Program-made: the position numbers and the translations under genes
NCBI GenBank assembly: GCA_022592435.1
Contig: JABYQS010000324.1
Location: 1-30,784 of the forward strand
DNA from: Cerioporus squamosus
Lineage: Eukaryota; Basidiomycota; Agaricomycetes; Polyporales; Polyporaceae
Reading direction: 5' to 3'
DNA: 30,784 nucleotides
Shown here: one piece after another, positions 21,584-30,784 of the stretch
Position numbering within the stretch: position 1 is the first letter of the stretch
Layout of the letters: every line of letters starts with the position of its first letter
The notes under the pieces: model-generated
Database searches by the model: none
What the model saw: only the letters and a program-made list of their open reading frames with translations
What the model was told of the DNA's origin: nothing

Positions 21584-22643
21584 CCCTGTGGTGGTGAGTT
21601 AGGGTGTGAAGACCGGACGAGCATGAATTCTGACTGACCCGAGTGATACGAATGAGAACCTTGGTGAGGGCAGTTGTGCAAGTCTGCCGGATACCGACGC
21701 TTAGATATGCCCCGCAACTGCCAGGCTGCAGCGCTGTAAGTACTGGTCGCAGCGAAGCGAAGTCAACCACATGAGTATTATTCGCACAGTCCCCGGGCCT
21801 CGGGACCGGAATGTCCCTAGAGACGCCACACGTTCCTCGAAGCCGTATCTGTCAAAGTCAGTTCCCAACTCGCGTTGTACTAGTATGTCACGGAGAATCA
21901 CCCAGTTGAAGAGGCCGCCCACCATGGGGGATACGGGATAGCACAACAGTGTCCATTTCCAATGCCGTATACGTACGACTGACTAGTCCCAACACCAAAG
22001 GGAAACGATACCGACACACCGACACCGGAAACCAACCAACAGTCCCGGACTCGGCGCGAGCTAGGCTGCATCAACACAATGCATAAATAATCACAACATA
22101 CCAACCCAGACACACAGACGCACGTCGCCCGGACGACGGCTCGCAGCCACAGCATCTCTGAGGTGCAGGTACCGCCACCATTACTGAACACATGGGTTTA
22201 AACAATAGGCACGGCGCCGCCGACGCGCGAGGAAATGTAAGACACGCGGCGGGTGGAAAGGGGGGAGCAGGGAGAAGCAGAAGGAGAAAAGGTAGTAGCT
22301 AGGGGATAGCAAGGGGACAAGGACAAGGCTAAGCTGAAGCAGCGCTACTTATATAAACAATGATAAGATATATGGGTCAACCTGGTCTGGTGACGAAAGA
22401 AGGAGGAGACGTACGGATAGAGGCATAGTTGAGGACGGGACGAGAGAGCGACAGCCACTGCGTAGGAAGAGTCTCGCCCGGGTCAACCAGGCTGTAGAGT
22501 CAAACCAAGCCAAGGGCGATCGAAGGAGGGCGGAAGGAGGGGGATAGGGACGGGGGATGTCGAGGGTCATTCTCTTCCATTACATGAAGGCACTCCGGAC
22601 TCGCTGTATTCGTACACCACGCTCGTGACCACATGAGCTATGC
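21584..22643. other. Promoter of the F-box gene and 3' region of the OPY2-like gene; no gene seen
   Basis: About 1.06 kb lies between two minus-strand genes. Near 21590-21600 a CCACCACAG just upstream of the F-box ATG could be the acceptor of a 5'-UTR intron. The part at 22200-22560 is strongly purine-rich on the plus strand. Open frames at 21898-22191 and 22349-22570 have no domains. A TATAAA at 22352-22357 faces no plus-strand gene. Confidence 0.45.
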
Positions 22644-24714
22644 TCACCGCCTTGGGACAGGCGGGGGAGGCGTCTTGTCGAAGCCCAGGGGATATGACGA
22701 CAAGTCGCTCGTGAGCGCCAAGGTATCCAAGCTAGCACGCTTGCGCTGCACACTCGAGCCGTCACTGCTGCTACCGCTGAATGACGACGGTGCAGTGGAC
22801 ATGTTGCTCTCCGGCTGTGCGCCCGAGTCGATCTGGAAGGGGAACGAGCCGAGCCCGTTGCTAACTGTCGAACTCTGGGACGCTACGCTCATGCCAAGAG
22901 CCTTGCGGTTGGGCGGTTGGAGCGAAGAGAGCGTGCTTGAAGATGACGCTGACGCACGCGCCCGGTTGACCATCTCCCGTGCGGACTGTGAATGGTCATC
23001 CTGGGCAGTCGCGAACGTCTGCTGAGCGAGGGGAGAGCGAGGAGGGGTACGAGGAGGCAGGTTCGAGATCGGCGAGGGCGGGACGAAGGGGAAGCTCTCG
23101 AGGATCGAGTCGGCACGTGTCGAAGTAGTGAGCACCGAGGACATCGACATGCGCTTCCCAGAGTCGGCGCCGAGCTCCTTCAGAGCACGCGCTTGCTGTG
23201 CCTCAAGAGCGCCGGCAGAGCTGCTGCCTCCGGTCTGGAGGGCGGCGCTGTGGTGCACGACGGGCGAGACAAGTTTGGCACTAGTCATGCGGTACGGCGA
23301 GCGGGGTGTGTGAAGCGCAGCGCTGAGAGGCGTTTGTGGCATTTGCGTGACCTGGTCGAAGCCAAGGTGCACGCGTCTCGCGTTGCTGATGTCGGCGACA
23401 ATAGCAGAGGCCTGAGTGTACACACTGGCAGGACGCTCGTCGTTCGAAGAGCCGTACAACTGCGCAGGATCCTCATGCAGCCAGCTCGAGTCCGCGCGCG
23501 AGTCCGTACGACCACCCTGGGACGGCTCGGGGCTGCCGAATGTGGTCGCAGACGGCGTAGGGGAGCCATGCGAGTAGGGAGAGTGAGTGTCGGAGAAGGG
23601 ATTCGCAGATACGGTGACCTCCTGCTCCTCGTCCGTCTCATGCATGACGTCCGCCGGACCAAAGCTAGAAGCCGCAAGCGGGGATCGTGCGGGCTTCGAC
23701 TGCGTGGAAGAACGACTGAGGTTGTCGCTGGATGGAGCGCTGAGAACCTGCGCTTTTGCGACTCCGACAACCTGCTTCACAGTGCCGCGAGTGGGAGTGA
23801 CGATTACGGAAGTCTCCAAGAAGTCGCTGGTGTAGCTGCCCGTAGTCATGTACGACATCCGGTTGTTGCCATTGTCTATACCGGAGTATGCAGACGGAGC
23901 GTACGCAGCGGCCCCGCGGGGTCCCAGAGAGTCGTTGGAAACATTGACGTGATCCAGGTTCATATCCGAGCGTGCAGCACCAGTCTGCCCGACGTTGCCG
24001 TGCGACTGCGCGGAAGCGCCAGAGCCAACCGAGCCAGGAGGAACGAGGGCAATCGGAATAACATTGGACTGGGTGCCCGTGGATGTTGTCTGGATGGAGT
24101 GGTTGTCCTCGAACGGGTTTGAGTGAACGGACATGCCGCTGGAGGTGTGAGCCGCTTCGGAAGCAGCGGGGTCAAGGTTGATGGTGCCGTGCAGAGTCCC
24201 GGAGTAGATTCTGACGCTGTTGAGTTGAGGGGGAGGGGAGTTGGGCTTTTCATTGGGATCGGGTCTGTTGAGTACGTCCTCCGCCCGTGCTGGCACATCG
24301 GCAGGTTTGCCTTCTTGCTCCGGGGCAGTGTTCTGTCGCTGCAGGCGCTGACGCCGGCGGTACCAGAAGTATGCGGCCACCGTCGCAGCGAGCACGAGGA
24401 TGGTCACGACGACTGCACCAGCAACAGCACCCTTGCTAACACCGCTCTTGGTGGTGGTGGTGCTGGCCGAGTCGCTGGCTATGCACTGCACGTAGGGACA
24501 TTGGTTGCAATCGCTGGACAACGCGTTCGCCACATGTTGAGAGGCGCAGATTGCGGAGAAGACTACGGAGCACGTACCGGTTTATGCGAACACACGTCTC
24601 ATTGAATCCACACTCGCAACCGGGGTTGAGATTGGTGCAGACAAGACAGCCGTTCGCGTCGCGGGTGCCATTTGCCTGGCGACTATGGTGCAAGTGGAGG
24701 TTGCCGACGAGCAT
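22644..24714 (-). CDS. OPY2: Opy2-type membrane anchor of the HOG pathway
   Basis: Opy2 is a single-pass plasma-membrane protein that recruits Ste50/Ste11 and so links osmosensors to the HOG MAP-kinase cascade. Two exons (24714-24578, 24513-22644; 64-nt intron) give 668 residues. The extracellular Opy2 domain is seen at residues 23-56 with eight cysteines (23, 26, 33, 35, 41, 48, 51, 56): CLVC, CECG, CVRINRDCNQC and YVQC. A Gly/Ala/Val-rich helix at about 74-96 is followed by a stop-transfer RRRQR. The long cytoplasmic tail is Ser/Thr/Pro-rich, with repeated short blocks such as SNPFEDNHS and ANPFSDTHS, and ends in PPPPVPRR, a PxxPxR SH3-ligand sequence. The ATG at 24714 is the first in frame, since the frame upstream lacks ATG back to a stop; no signal peptide is evident, as in yeast Opy2. 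The domain match is good. Confidence 0.85.
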
Positions 24715-25142
24715 GACAGAGAGAAGACTGAGAGAGAGACGAAAAGAGCGTGGGGGTACGAAGAGGAGCAAGAGAAAGCAAAACGCGCCCTAGGCGACGG
24801 CCAGCACGTTGGGAACGGCGTCGAGAAGATAAACAACGACGTCGAGAGTGGTTGGCGGTCGGTGCACGGTGCAGCCTCTGCTTTACCCCCATGTCACGCC
24901 CGGTATCCAGGTCACTCCCATCACGGCCCTGTCACACAGCCCAGACTCGCGCGGCGGCGCCCTTACCGCGGCACCGGTGCGGCTATCTCAAGCCCTCACA
25001 TCAACAGAAATAGATTGATGTCGTCCTTGTGAAGTTGTGTTGAACAATACAATGCGTGCTATCGATACAATCCTACAGTGTCCCCGGGTTGAGCGTGAAG
25101 ACTAGGAAAGGTGAGTGTGACAAACTCGGACTAGCTCGGACT
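24715..25142. other. Upstream region of the OPY2-like gene and 3' region of the CAF16-like gene
   Basis: This 430-nt stretch carries the OPY2 promoter and 5' UTR. On the minus strand the first 100 bases before the ATG are very pyrimidine-rich (many CTCTCT/TTTC runs), as expected of a leader. No coding frame with a domain is seen. Confidence 0.5.
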
Positions 25143-26368
25143 TCAGTGACTGTAGTCGTATCTACCCAAGACGTCAGCATCAGACAACGCCAAGTGTTGG
25201 GCCACGAGGAACTCACTTCCTGTAGAAGGTCTCGGAGTCGCTGGGAACCTGTCCCAAGCACGCACCGTCAGTGAAATCTGCGTGGAAAACAGATGCAGTT
25301 GTCCCGAACTCACCGTGTCGTTGCGTGCGCCTCTGCGCTTCCTGCCCTGCGATTCCAACTCCCTCCGCCGCTCCCTGTCCTCCTTCAGCCACTGCAGGGC
25401 AAGACTGTACAGCGTCGGCCTGGGCTCGAGGTCGACCGACGTCGCGCCCAGGGTCCCGCTCGTGAAGGGCCACGACGTAGGCTCCATCAAGAACGTCCCA
25501 AGGTGCATGTGTGCGACATGCGTGGGGAAACTGTTCAGCCCGTCGAAGATATGGGTGGCATCTGCGATCGAAGGCGCGGTGTTAGGTGGCAAACAGCGCC
25601 AGAGTGTCTATCAACTCACAGAGGATGGTGGCGCCGCGGGCCTCGGAGTCTTCCTTGAGGAACGTCAACAGGTCATCTCGGACAAGGACATCCAGATCAA
25701 CAGTGACCTGCAGATGGGCATATCAGGCATATTGGTCGCAAAGTATTCGAAGCTCGCACCTCATCCAGTAGCAGCACGTCCCAGTCGCCCATCAAGCCCA
25801 TGCATAGCTGCACTCTGCGGCGCTCGCCGTCAGAGATTTGGTGCATGTGCCAGTCGAGGTCTATGTCGAGGATGTCGAGGAGCCGGTCCCGCCGCTCCTT
25901 GTAGCGGTAGCCGCCGACAGAGTTGAGGAAGTCTGAAACGACAATGTCGCCGCGCACGACCGGGTTCATCGCCCTGCGATGCACGAGTGAGACCGGGGCG
26001 TACACACCACACCCGGATGAGAACAAGGATGGATGGCGCACCACTCTGTTCCAAGAAACGTGATGCCCAGCGGGGTGTTGCGAAACACGTCTCTACCTTT
26101 GATGCGGACGTCCGTGCCCGCAGCTGAGATGAGACGCTTGCCGGCGAGGATCTGCAGCAGCGTCGATTTCCCCGCTGCATGGTGGTGAGCAACAAATGCG
26201 TACAAAAGTGGTCAGACTCGTACCTCCATTCGCACCGACCAGGATCGTCCGGGATCCTTTCGGGAGGTGGATGCTGATGTTCGTCAACGACGGCGGAGAA
26301 CCGGGGGCATGCGAGTAGGTCAGGTTGTCGATGGAGATCTCGTACTTGCTCGCAGATGTCTCCGCCAT
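25143..26368 (-). CDS. CAF16: Caf16-type ABC ATPase (CCR4-NOT associated)
   Basis: Caf16 is a soluble, half-size ABC ATPase that associates with the CCR4-NOT complex and transcription mediators; it has no membrane domain. Seven exons: 26368-26224, 26174-26042, 25973-25760, 25707-25620, 25561-25314, 25248-25217, 25161-25143. They give 292 residues, against 289 in yeast. Walker A GANGAGKST is at 45-53 (split by intron 1), the signature ISDGERRR at 139-146 is a variant of LSGGQ, Walker B WDVLLLDE at 157-164 is followed by VTVDLD, and the H-loop YATH is at 194-197. The C-terminus ends FYRKYDYSH, which matches the homologues I know. To reach that tail, intron 5 must run from 25313 to 25249; an alternative that retains an in-frame 25143-25313 segment gives an unrelated tail. 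Divergent from the Air-type gene. Confidence 0.93.
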
Positions 26369-26642
26369 CGTGCTCGAATAATGGCAGGTGAAGGAGGGAG
26401 ATACAAGGCAGGATGCAGGTTCGGCGAATAAATACGTACGAGCGTGCTGAAGTCGCGACTGGACGCGGCGGCGTCATTGATGCTGGATCTCAGATCCGCT
26501 CCTGGCGCCTACATGCCCCGTTTGGGTAAGCGCATCTTGAACTTTTGCGTCCAACACCTGCTGCTGCGGTATACACCAGCACACGCCTACTCTTCACCGT
26601 ACTCTGGCAGCGCTCACTGGAACACGAGAAGTGCTCCTCGCT
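26369..26642. promoter_or_regulatory. Compact divergent promoter between CAF16-like and AIR-like genes
   Basis: Only 274 bp separate the two ATGs. It contains TACGTACG at about 26434 and an AATAAATACG stretch near 26427, but no clear paired TATA boxes. The two genes, both acting in RNA turnover or transcription, are likely driven from this shared region. Confidence 0.5.
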
Positions 26643-29024
26643 ATGGCGTCCCGAGACAAGCAGCCCGAAATCATCGACCTCACCGAGCCAGACGTGATTG
26701 AACTCGACTCGGACGGCGAGGTGGTGGACGAGACTCCCGACGTCACTTCAGGAGCATCAAACTCGACCGGCACCGCGCGGACGGGGAAAGCGAAGAAGAA
26801 GCGCAAGAAGCGGAGGAAGAAGCCTTCTGGACAGAGCACGCCTGCCCAGGACGGGGCGGAGGACGTCGGCAGCACGTCTGCGGAAGCGTCTCGCGCGCAG
26901 AGCCCGACGTTGCACGTACAGGATCTTCCCAACGGGTCTGGCTCGCGCTCGGGAGGGGCCGGGAGGAAGCGATCCCTTGCAGACCGACTTGAGGACGCAC
27001 CCAACGAGGGTTGGAGGAACGACGCGGAGGAGGACACCAGCCGGAGCAAGCAGGGAGGTGAGCGCAGACGTAACAAGGAACGCGCTGAGGGGAGACAGCA
27101 CGAACGTGAGAGGGAGAGGGACAAGGAGAGGGAACATGGAGACGAGCGGCGGAGGGAACGAAATCGCAGAAGAAGCAGGTCACCGAGGCGCGACCGCGAG
27201 CAGGAGCAGGACCAAGATGGGGAACGCCTGCGCAAACGGTCTCGTTCCCGAGAGCGCGACCGTCGCAAGAAGAGACGAGACAAGGCGCAGGCTGCAGAGA
27301 GTGAGGCTCCGCTCTTCTTCGAAGACGTCACCCCTGCCGAAGTTCCTGGGATGGTTAAGCCATCTGAACCTGTTGCCGGACCTTCCAACCCGGCCATGCA
27401 AGCAAGTGTCGACTCGGCTTTGCAGCGTCAGTCTGACAACAATCTCCTGCTACCGGCACATGTCTCCGTTACCGAGGACGGAGAGGGTGCGGATGCGGGC
27501 CCGTTGAAGGTCCCTACTCCAGAGGGATCGGATGACGACGAGGACTACATCGACTACTTGGACTACGACGATGACCGACGGGTGAGTTCGCTGGTAACCA
27601 GTGTTCATCCGTCCATCTTCTAATTGCATCGCTTCTAGGCCGGGATGGTCCGCTACTGGGAGCTTGATAAGCTCGAAGCGGAAGAGGCTAAGGCCTCAAA
27701 ACCTACAAGATTCGTGTGCAAGAAGTGCGGTGCGGAAGGCGAACACAAGACGTACGAATGTCCTGTGCTTATTGTGAGTATATGCGCTCCTACGATCACC
27801 ATGGTCACATCTAATCCCAGCATCGCAGTGCCTGACTTGCGGTGCAAGAGACGAGCACTCGACCCGAAGCTGTCCCATTAGCAAGGTGTGCTTCACTTGC
27901 GGAATGAAGGGACATATCAACAAGGTGTGTTCTACCTTCCCGATACACCTGCGTAGTGACCAATATATGTCTTAGACATGCCCCAACCGCGGGAAGGGCG
28001 GTGCGTACTACTCTGCCCACGACTGTGACAGATGTGGCGCACGCAGCCATCAAACCAACGTGAGCTTGTTACTGTTGATGTTTGGCCGCTAATTCACACT
28101 TCTCTTACGACAGGAATGCCCCACGCTTTGGCGCATGTATCGATACGTCGAGGATGAAGTGCGGCTAGAAACTCTCCGTTCGCGCGAAGAGAAGCGCGCT
28201 CTAGCTCTAGGCCAAGGCGGCGAGGGGTACATCGCGACGGACGAGTGGTGTTACAACTGCGGTGGCAGCGGCCATCTCGGCGACGTGAGTCCCAACTTCA
28301 CATCTTATCGACAATCTCATACTCACACTCACTCTCCAACCTTCGCGTCACGCAGGATTGCACCGCGCTCCCGCACCACGCCGACTTGCCCAACGAGCAT
28401 TCGGCGTTCAGCCTCTACAACATCCTCTCCGGTCCATTCTCATCGGAGGCCACGGCTGCGCGCCCCGCGAAGCGGCCTCCCCGTGACTGGGAGGCCGCTT
28501 CGGCGTTCGCAGACGGGTATGGATCCACCGTCCCAATGGAAGTCGGGAAGCAGGGCAAACGGAAACAACGTGACCGCCTGGAGCGGCGGCAGCGGGAGCT
28601 CGAGGACGCCGAGGATGACCAAGAGGACTGGTTCGGGAGCGCTCGCTCCAGAGCCCGGAGCGGCCCCCAGGACAACAAGGGCCAGGGTCGGGGCGGTGGG
28701 AGCTCGAAGTCGAATGGGAACGGGAACGGGAACGGGAATGGGAATGGGAATGGGAATGGGAAGATCCAGTTCCACTTCTCGGGCGGTGGCTCCTCTCAGG
28801 GCGGTGGGAGAGATGCGAAACGTCAGCGGACGGGCTACGACGACCTCCCGGGTCCGTCGAGGGAAACGGACTCCATACAGATACGTGGGGCTGCGAGGAA
28901 GCCGAGTTACAGCTCGGCTCCGTCAAGAAACAGGAGCCATAACCGCTATGAACATGACCGAGACCGCGACCGCGACCGCGATTCCCAGCGGGGACCGCGG
29001 TACCGCGGCGGATACTCTAGATGA
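26643..29024 (+). CDS. AIR1: Air1/Air2-type zinc-knuckle protein of the TRAMP complex
   Basis: Air proteins bind RNA and join the poly(A) polymerase Trf4/5 and the helicase Mtr4 in TRAMP, which tags aberrant nuclear RNA for exosome decay. Six exons: 26643-27581, 27639-27773, 27829-27924, 27976-28059, 28114-28284, 28356-29024. They give 697 residues with phase 0 at every junction. Five CCHC knuckles (C-X2-C-X4-H-X4-C), the Air number, start at Cys 340, 359, 379, 407 and 464; four are cut by introns near their last Cys. The N-terminus has two tandem hydrophobic-acidic motifs (IIDLT, VIELDSD) resembling SUMO-interaction motifs, then a Lys/Arg-rich and RS/RE/RD-rich region at about 135-235. The C-terminal part has a coiled stretch (RDRLERRQRELEDAEDD), eight Asn-Gly repeats and a terminal RDRDRDRD run. 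It is far longer than yeast Air2 (344 residues), as is usual in basidiomycetes. Confidence 0.9.
28713..28760 (+). repeat. Hexanucleotide tandem repeat coding (Asn-Gly)8
   Basis: Eight in-frame units of AAY-GGG lie inside the last exon of the Air-type gene. The first unit has AAT, the next three AAC and the last four AAT, so two sub-arrays have expanded separately. The length is a multiple of six, so copy changes keep the frame. Likely polymorphic between strains. Confidence 0.85.
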
Positions 29025-29372
29025 TGTCCCGTCATATGCACATCTCTCGCTCCCCCGGAAATGGACCCTTGTATTTTCCTTTGCTCGTCATGCAAATCGT
29101 TGCTCTGTCAGTCGCTGTCGATACACCGTATGCAAAGAATATTGTGATTTGACACCAGCTGTGCGCGTGGTGGTTCTCGGCTCGTCTAGATGTACAACGG
29201 ATTAACATGCTGTCAACGCCGGCTAGGAAACATGATGTGGGAGTGCATGCTGGATCCGGGTAACGAGTGCGGGTCCGACCTCAGGTTGCACGAGGGCGAG
29301 GTGACCGCTGGCTGTCCGAAACTGGAGTACGAAGAGGCTATTAGATCTGCACGTACAGAACCAACGCATACC
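29025..29372. other. Convergent 3' region between the AIR-like gene and the zinc-cluster gene
   Basis: This 350-nt stretch lies between converging stop codons. Frames that run through it (28135-29205 plus, 29213-30751 minus) are read-through shadows of the two genes. It should hold both 3' UTRs. Confidence 0.5.
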
Positions 29373-30703
29373 TCATAGACGCACCCTGCCGTCGACGTCG
29401 ACGTAGATGTCGTCCATGACGTGCAACAATTCCGAGGATCCGGGCGGAGACTGAGCAACTTGGTGGTTAGCCGGGTCAACTGCCCCAGGTCACGGTACCG
29501 ATCAGTCCCGTGGAAGACAGGGCGAAGGACGGGCGTGCTCACTGTTAGTGCGCAGCAGGCTCTCAGGACACCACCCATGCAGGCTGAAGAGCGTGTCGGG
29601 GCCCCCTGGCGAGTACGGGGAGTGCAAGCCGTTCGAGTGCATCGACGACGCGAGGGAAACTCCGTGAATGCGGACGGGAAGGTTGCCCGCCTCGTGCGCT
29701 CGAGATGAGGGGTCGTTGAGAAGCTGCTGCCACTTCCGGACGAAGTGGAGGACTCGGCACGACAAGCGCTCAGCAGGATTCTCAGCTTGTCCTGCCAGTC
29801 GCTGCCGGGGCTGCAGAACGCGAGGTCTCCTAGGTGCGCAAACGGGTCAGCGTCAGTCTGGCCGAGTACTGTATCAGAAAATCCACCTGAGGAATCTTGC
29901 CCTGTACCAGATTGTTCGGACGCGCTGTCGTTGATCTCCGTCGAGATCGAGGCCAAGAAGTCTTCCTTGGTGGTGCTGAAGCTGTGGGGAGGAAAGTTTA
30001 GGCCTTTAGGCACGGCAAAGCTATACTGCTCTGAGGCGCGCTTACGGGTGCTCTTGCCTCCCGCGAGGACCGAAAGGGCCAACGTTGACCTTCTGTATGA
30101 TGTGATTGGCCAATTTGTCGCGAGTGAGGTCTTGGACGAGTCCTCGAGCTCTGGGGTCGTCCGAGCCGATAATTGTCCCGAGGAGTGCCTCGACTTGGTG
30201 AAGGCGGCGCTCGAGCGCGAGGATGTACCTGACCACCTGGTTGTTGAGCAAATTGCTCGATCGATCTCAGACTCTGGTACGCACCCTTTCGGGGGACCCC
30301 GTTTGTGACTGGGATCTGGAAAACGGTGGTCAGTGAAGAGGTCTCTATACTCGCTCGCTCCGGACAACCTTACCTGTGAACGTGCACGCTGATGCAACCG
30401 AATGTGAGTTTGAGAGCGGGGTGTAAGGAAGAGGCGCGACTCACAGAGTCCTAGTCCCGCGCAACCGCGACACCCTGGCTGCCCAGAGATGTTCCGGAGA
30501 CGTTCGCACTTGCTCTTCGTTCTCCGGCAGTGGTCGCAGGCTATAGCGGTCCCCGAATGTAAGCTATGAATAGAGCCTCGTGCGACGTGGACAACCTCAC
30601 CTCTCGTGCTTCTGCTTCGTCTTCCCTTGTCGGTGGGCAGCGGTGGCTCGTATGCAGAGGTGCGGCTGTCGTCGTCAGATATGTCTGCGCTTTGGGAAGA
30701 CAT
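29373..30703 (-). CDS. Zn2Cys6 fungal transcription factor
   Basis: A DNA-binding regulator of the Gal4 class. Eight exons: 30703-30601, 30540-30445, 30388-30374, 30315-30285, 30228-30046, 29981-29870, 29810-29543, 29479-29373. They give 304 residues, short for the class, and no fungal-TF middle homology region is seen. The zinc cluster has Cys 36, 39, 46, 58, 61 and 68 (C-X2-C-X6-C-X11-C-X2-C-X6-C). It is followed by the linker SHKRGPPKGY and a helical, coiled-coil-like block ILALERRLHQVEALLGTIIG, then the Ser/Pro-rich remainder, ending HVMDDIYVDVDGRVRL. The sixth Cys comes from the 15-nt exon 3. A continuous minus-strand frame of 512 codons overlaps the gene, but it breaks the sixth Cys and the linker, so the spliced model is preferred. 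The junction 29870/29810 uses a weaker donor (gtactc) and is the least certain. Targets are unknown. Confidence 0.85.
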
Positions 30704-30784
30704 GATGGTATGCAGGAGCGGGGAGAAACCACTCGAAGGCGGTATGCCCAAGCTAATTGCATTCTTGGCGGGTTCGATGTGTCT

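Noticed and set aside
22352..22357. TATAAA element on the plus strand
   Set aside because: No plus-strand gene lies downstream; it falls in the 3' region of the OPY2-like gene.
22992..24122. 376-codon plus-strand frame opposite the OPY2-like gene
   Set aside because: Arg/Gly/Val-rich shadow of a GC-rich Ser/Pro-coding exon; the opposite strand has the recognisable domain and intron.
25143..25592. CAF16 C-terminus read straight through to ...[10 protein letters not shown]
   Set aside because: Two introns (25313-25249 and 25216-25162) give the family-type tail [16 protein letters not shown]; the read-through version keeps intron sequence.
26594..27397. 267-codon minus-strand frame opposite the AIR-like first exon
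   Set aside because: Ser/Leu/Arg repeats are the complement of the RS/RE-rich coding strand; the plus strand has clear motifs and downstream zinc knuckles.
29213..30751. Continuous 512-codon minus-strand frame as an intronless zinc-cluster protein
   Set aside because: It contains consensus GT..AG introns, loses the sixth zinc Cys and the KRGPPKGY linker continuity, and its C-terminal third is Ser/Arg/Thr-rich shadow; the spliced eight-exon model is coherent.

Overview
The window is nuclear DNA of a filamentous basidiomycete, probably an Agaricomycete. Almost every gene is cut by short introns (about 45-80 nt, GT..AG, often gtgagt/gtaagt donors), the DNA is GC-rich, and several proteins have typical mushroom-lineage architectures (DUF6534 membrane protein, an Air-type zinc-knuckle protein, a Zn2Cys6 factor with a KRGPPKG linker). 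I rebuilt thirteen protein genes exon by exon, and the codon phase closes at every junction used. No tRNA, rRNA, CRISPR array or recognisable transposon was seen. Layout: (1) 563-5019 (+) is the second-largest subunit of RNA polymerase I. (2) 5682-14812 is a compact set that looks like a specialised-metabolism locus: a flavin monooxygenase (-), two UstYa-like (DUF3328) proteins placed tail to tail (+ and -), a DHA2-type MFS exporter (+), and a 63-residue secreted peptide (-) whose last six residues follow a Lys-Lys-Arg site. (3) 15909-20216 (+) holds a single-pass membrane protein of unknown function and a DUF6534 multi-pass membrane protein, separated by about 1.4 kb with no gene I can support. 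(4) 20497-21583 (-) is an F-box-like protein. (5) 22644-24714 (-) is an Opy2-type membrane anchor of the HOG osmosensing pathway. (6) 25143-26368 (-) is the Caf16-type ABC ATPase, sharing a 274-bp divergent promoter with (7) 26643-29024 (+), an Air1/Air2-type zinc-knuckle protein of the TRAMP RNA surveillance complex. (8) 29373-30703 (-) is a Zn2Cys6 transcription factor. The most interesting region is (2). In ascomycetes, UstYa-type oxidases, flavin monooxygenases, an MFS exporter and a Kex2-processed secreted precursor make up dikaritin RiPP pathways of the ustiloxin type. The same classes occur here within about 9 kb, including a plausible precursor gene. The two UstYa-like proteins have complementary HxxHC motifs: one is intact in both copies, while the other has lost one histidine from each copy, which suggests a catalytic/accessory pair. 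This cluster reading is inference; the family assignments rest on visible motifs. The flanking genes are mostly housekeeping (Pol I, Opy2, Caf16, Air), so the cluster appears embedded in a conserved chromosomal setting. Another point worth noting is the very small exons: 9 and 11 nt in the transporter, 10 and 12 nt in the DUF6534 gene, and a 15-nt exon that supplies the sixth zinc-ligand cysteine of the transcription factor.
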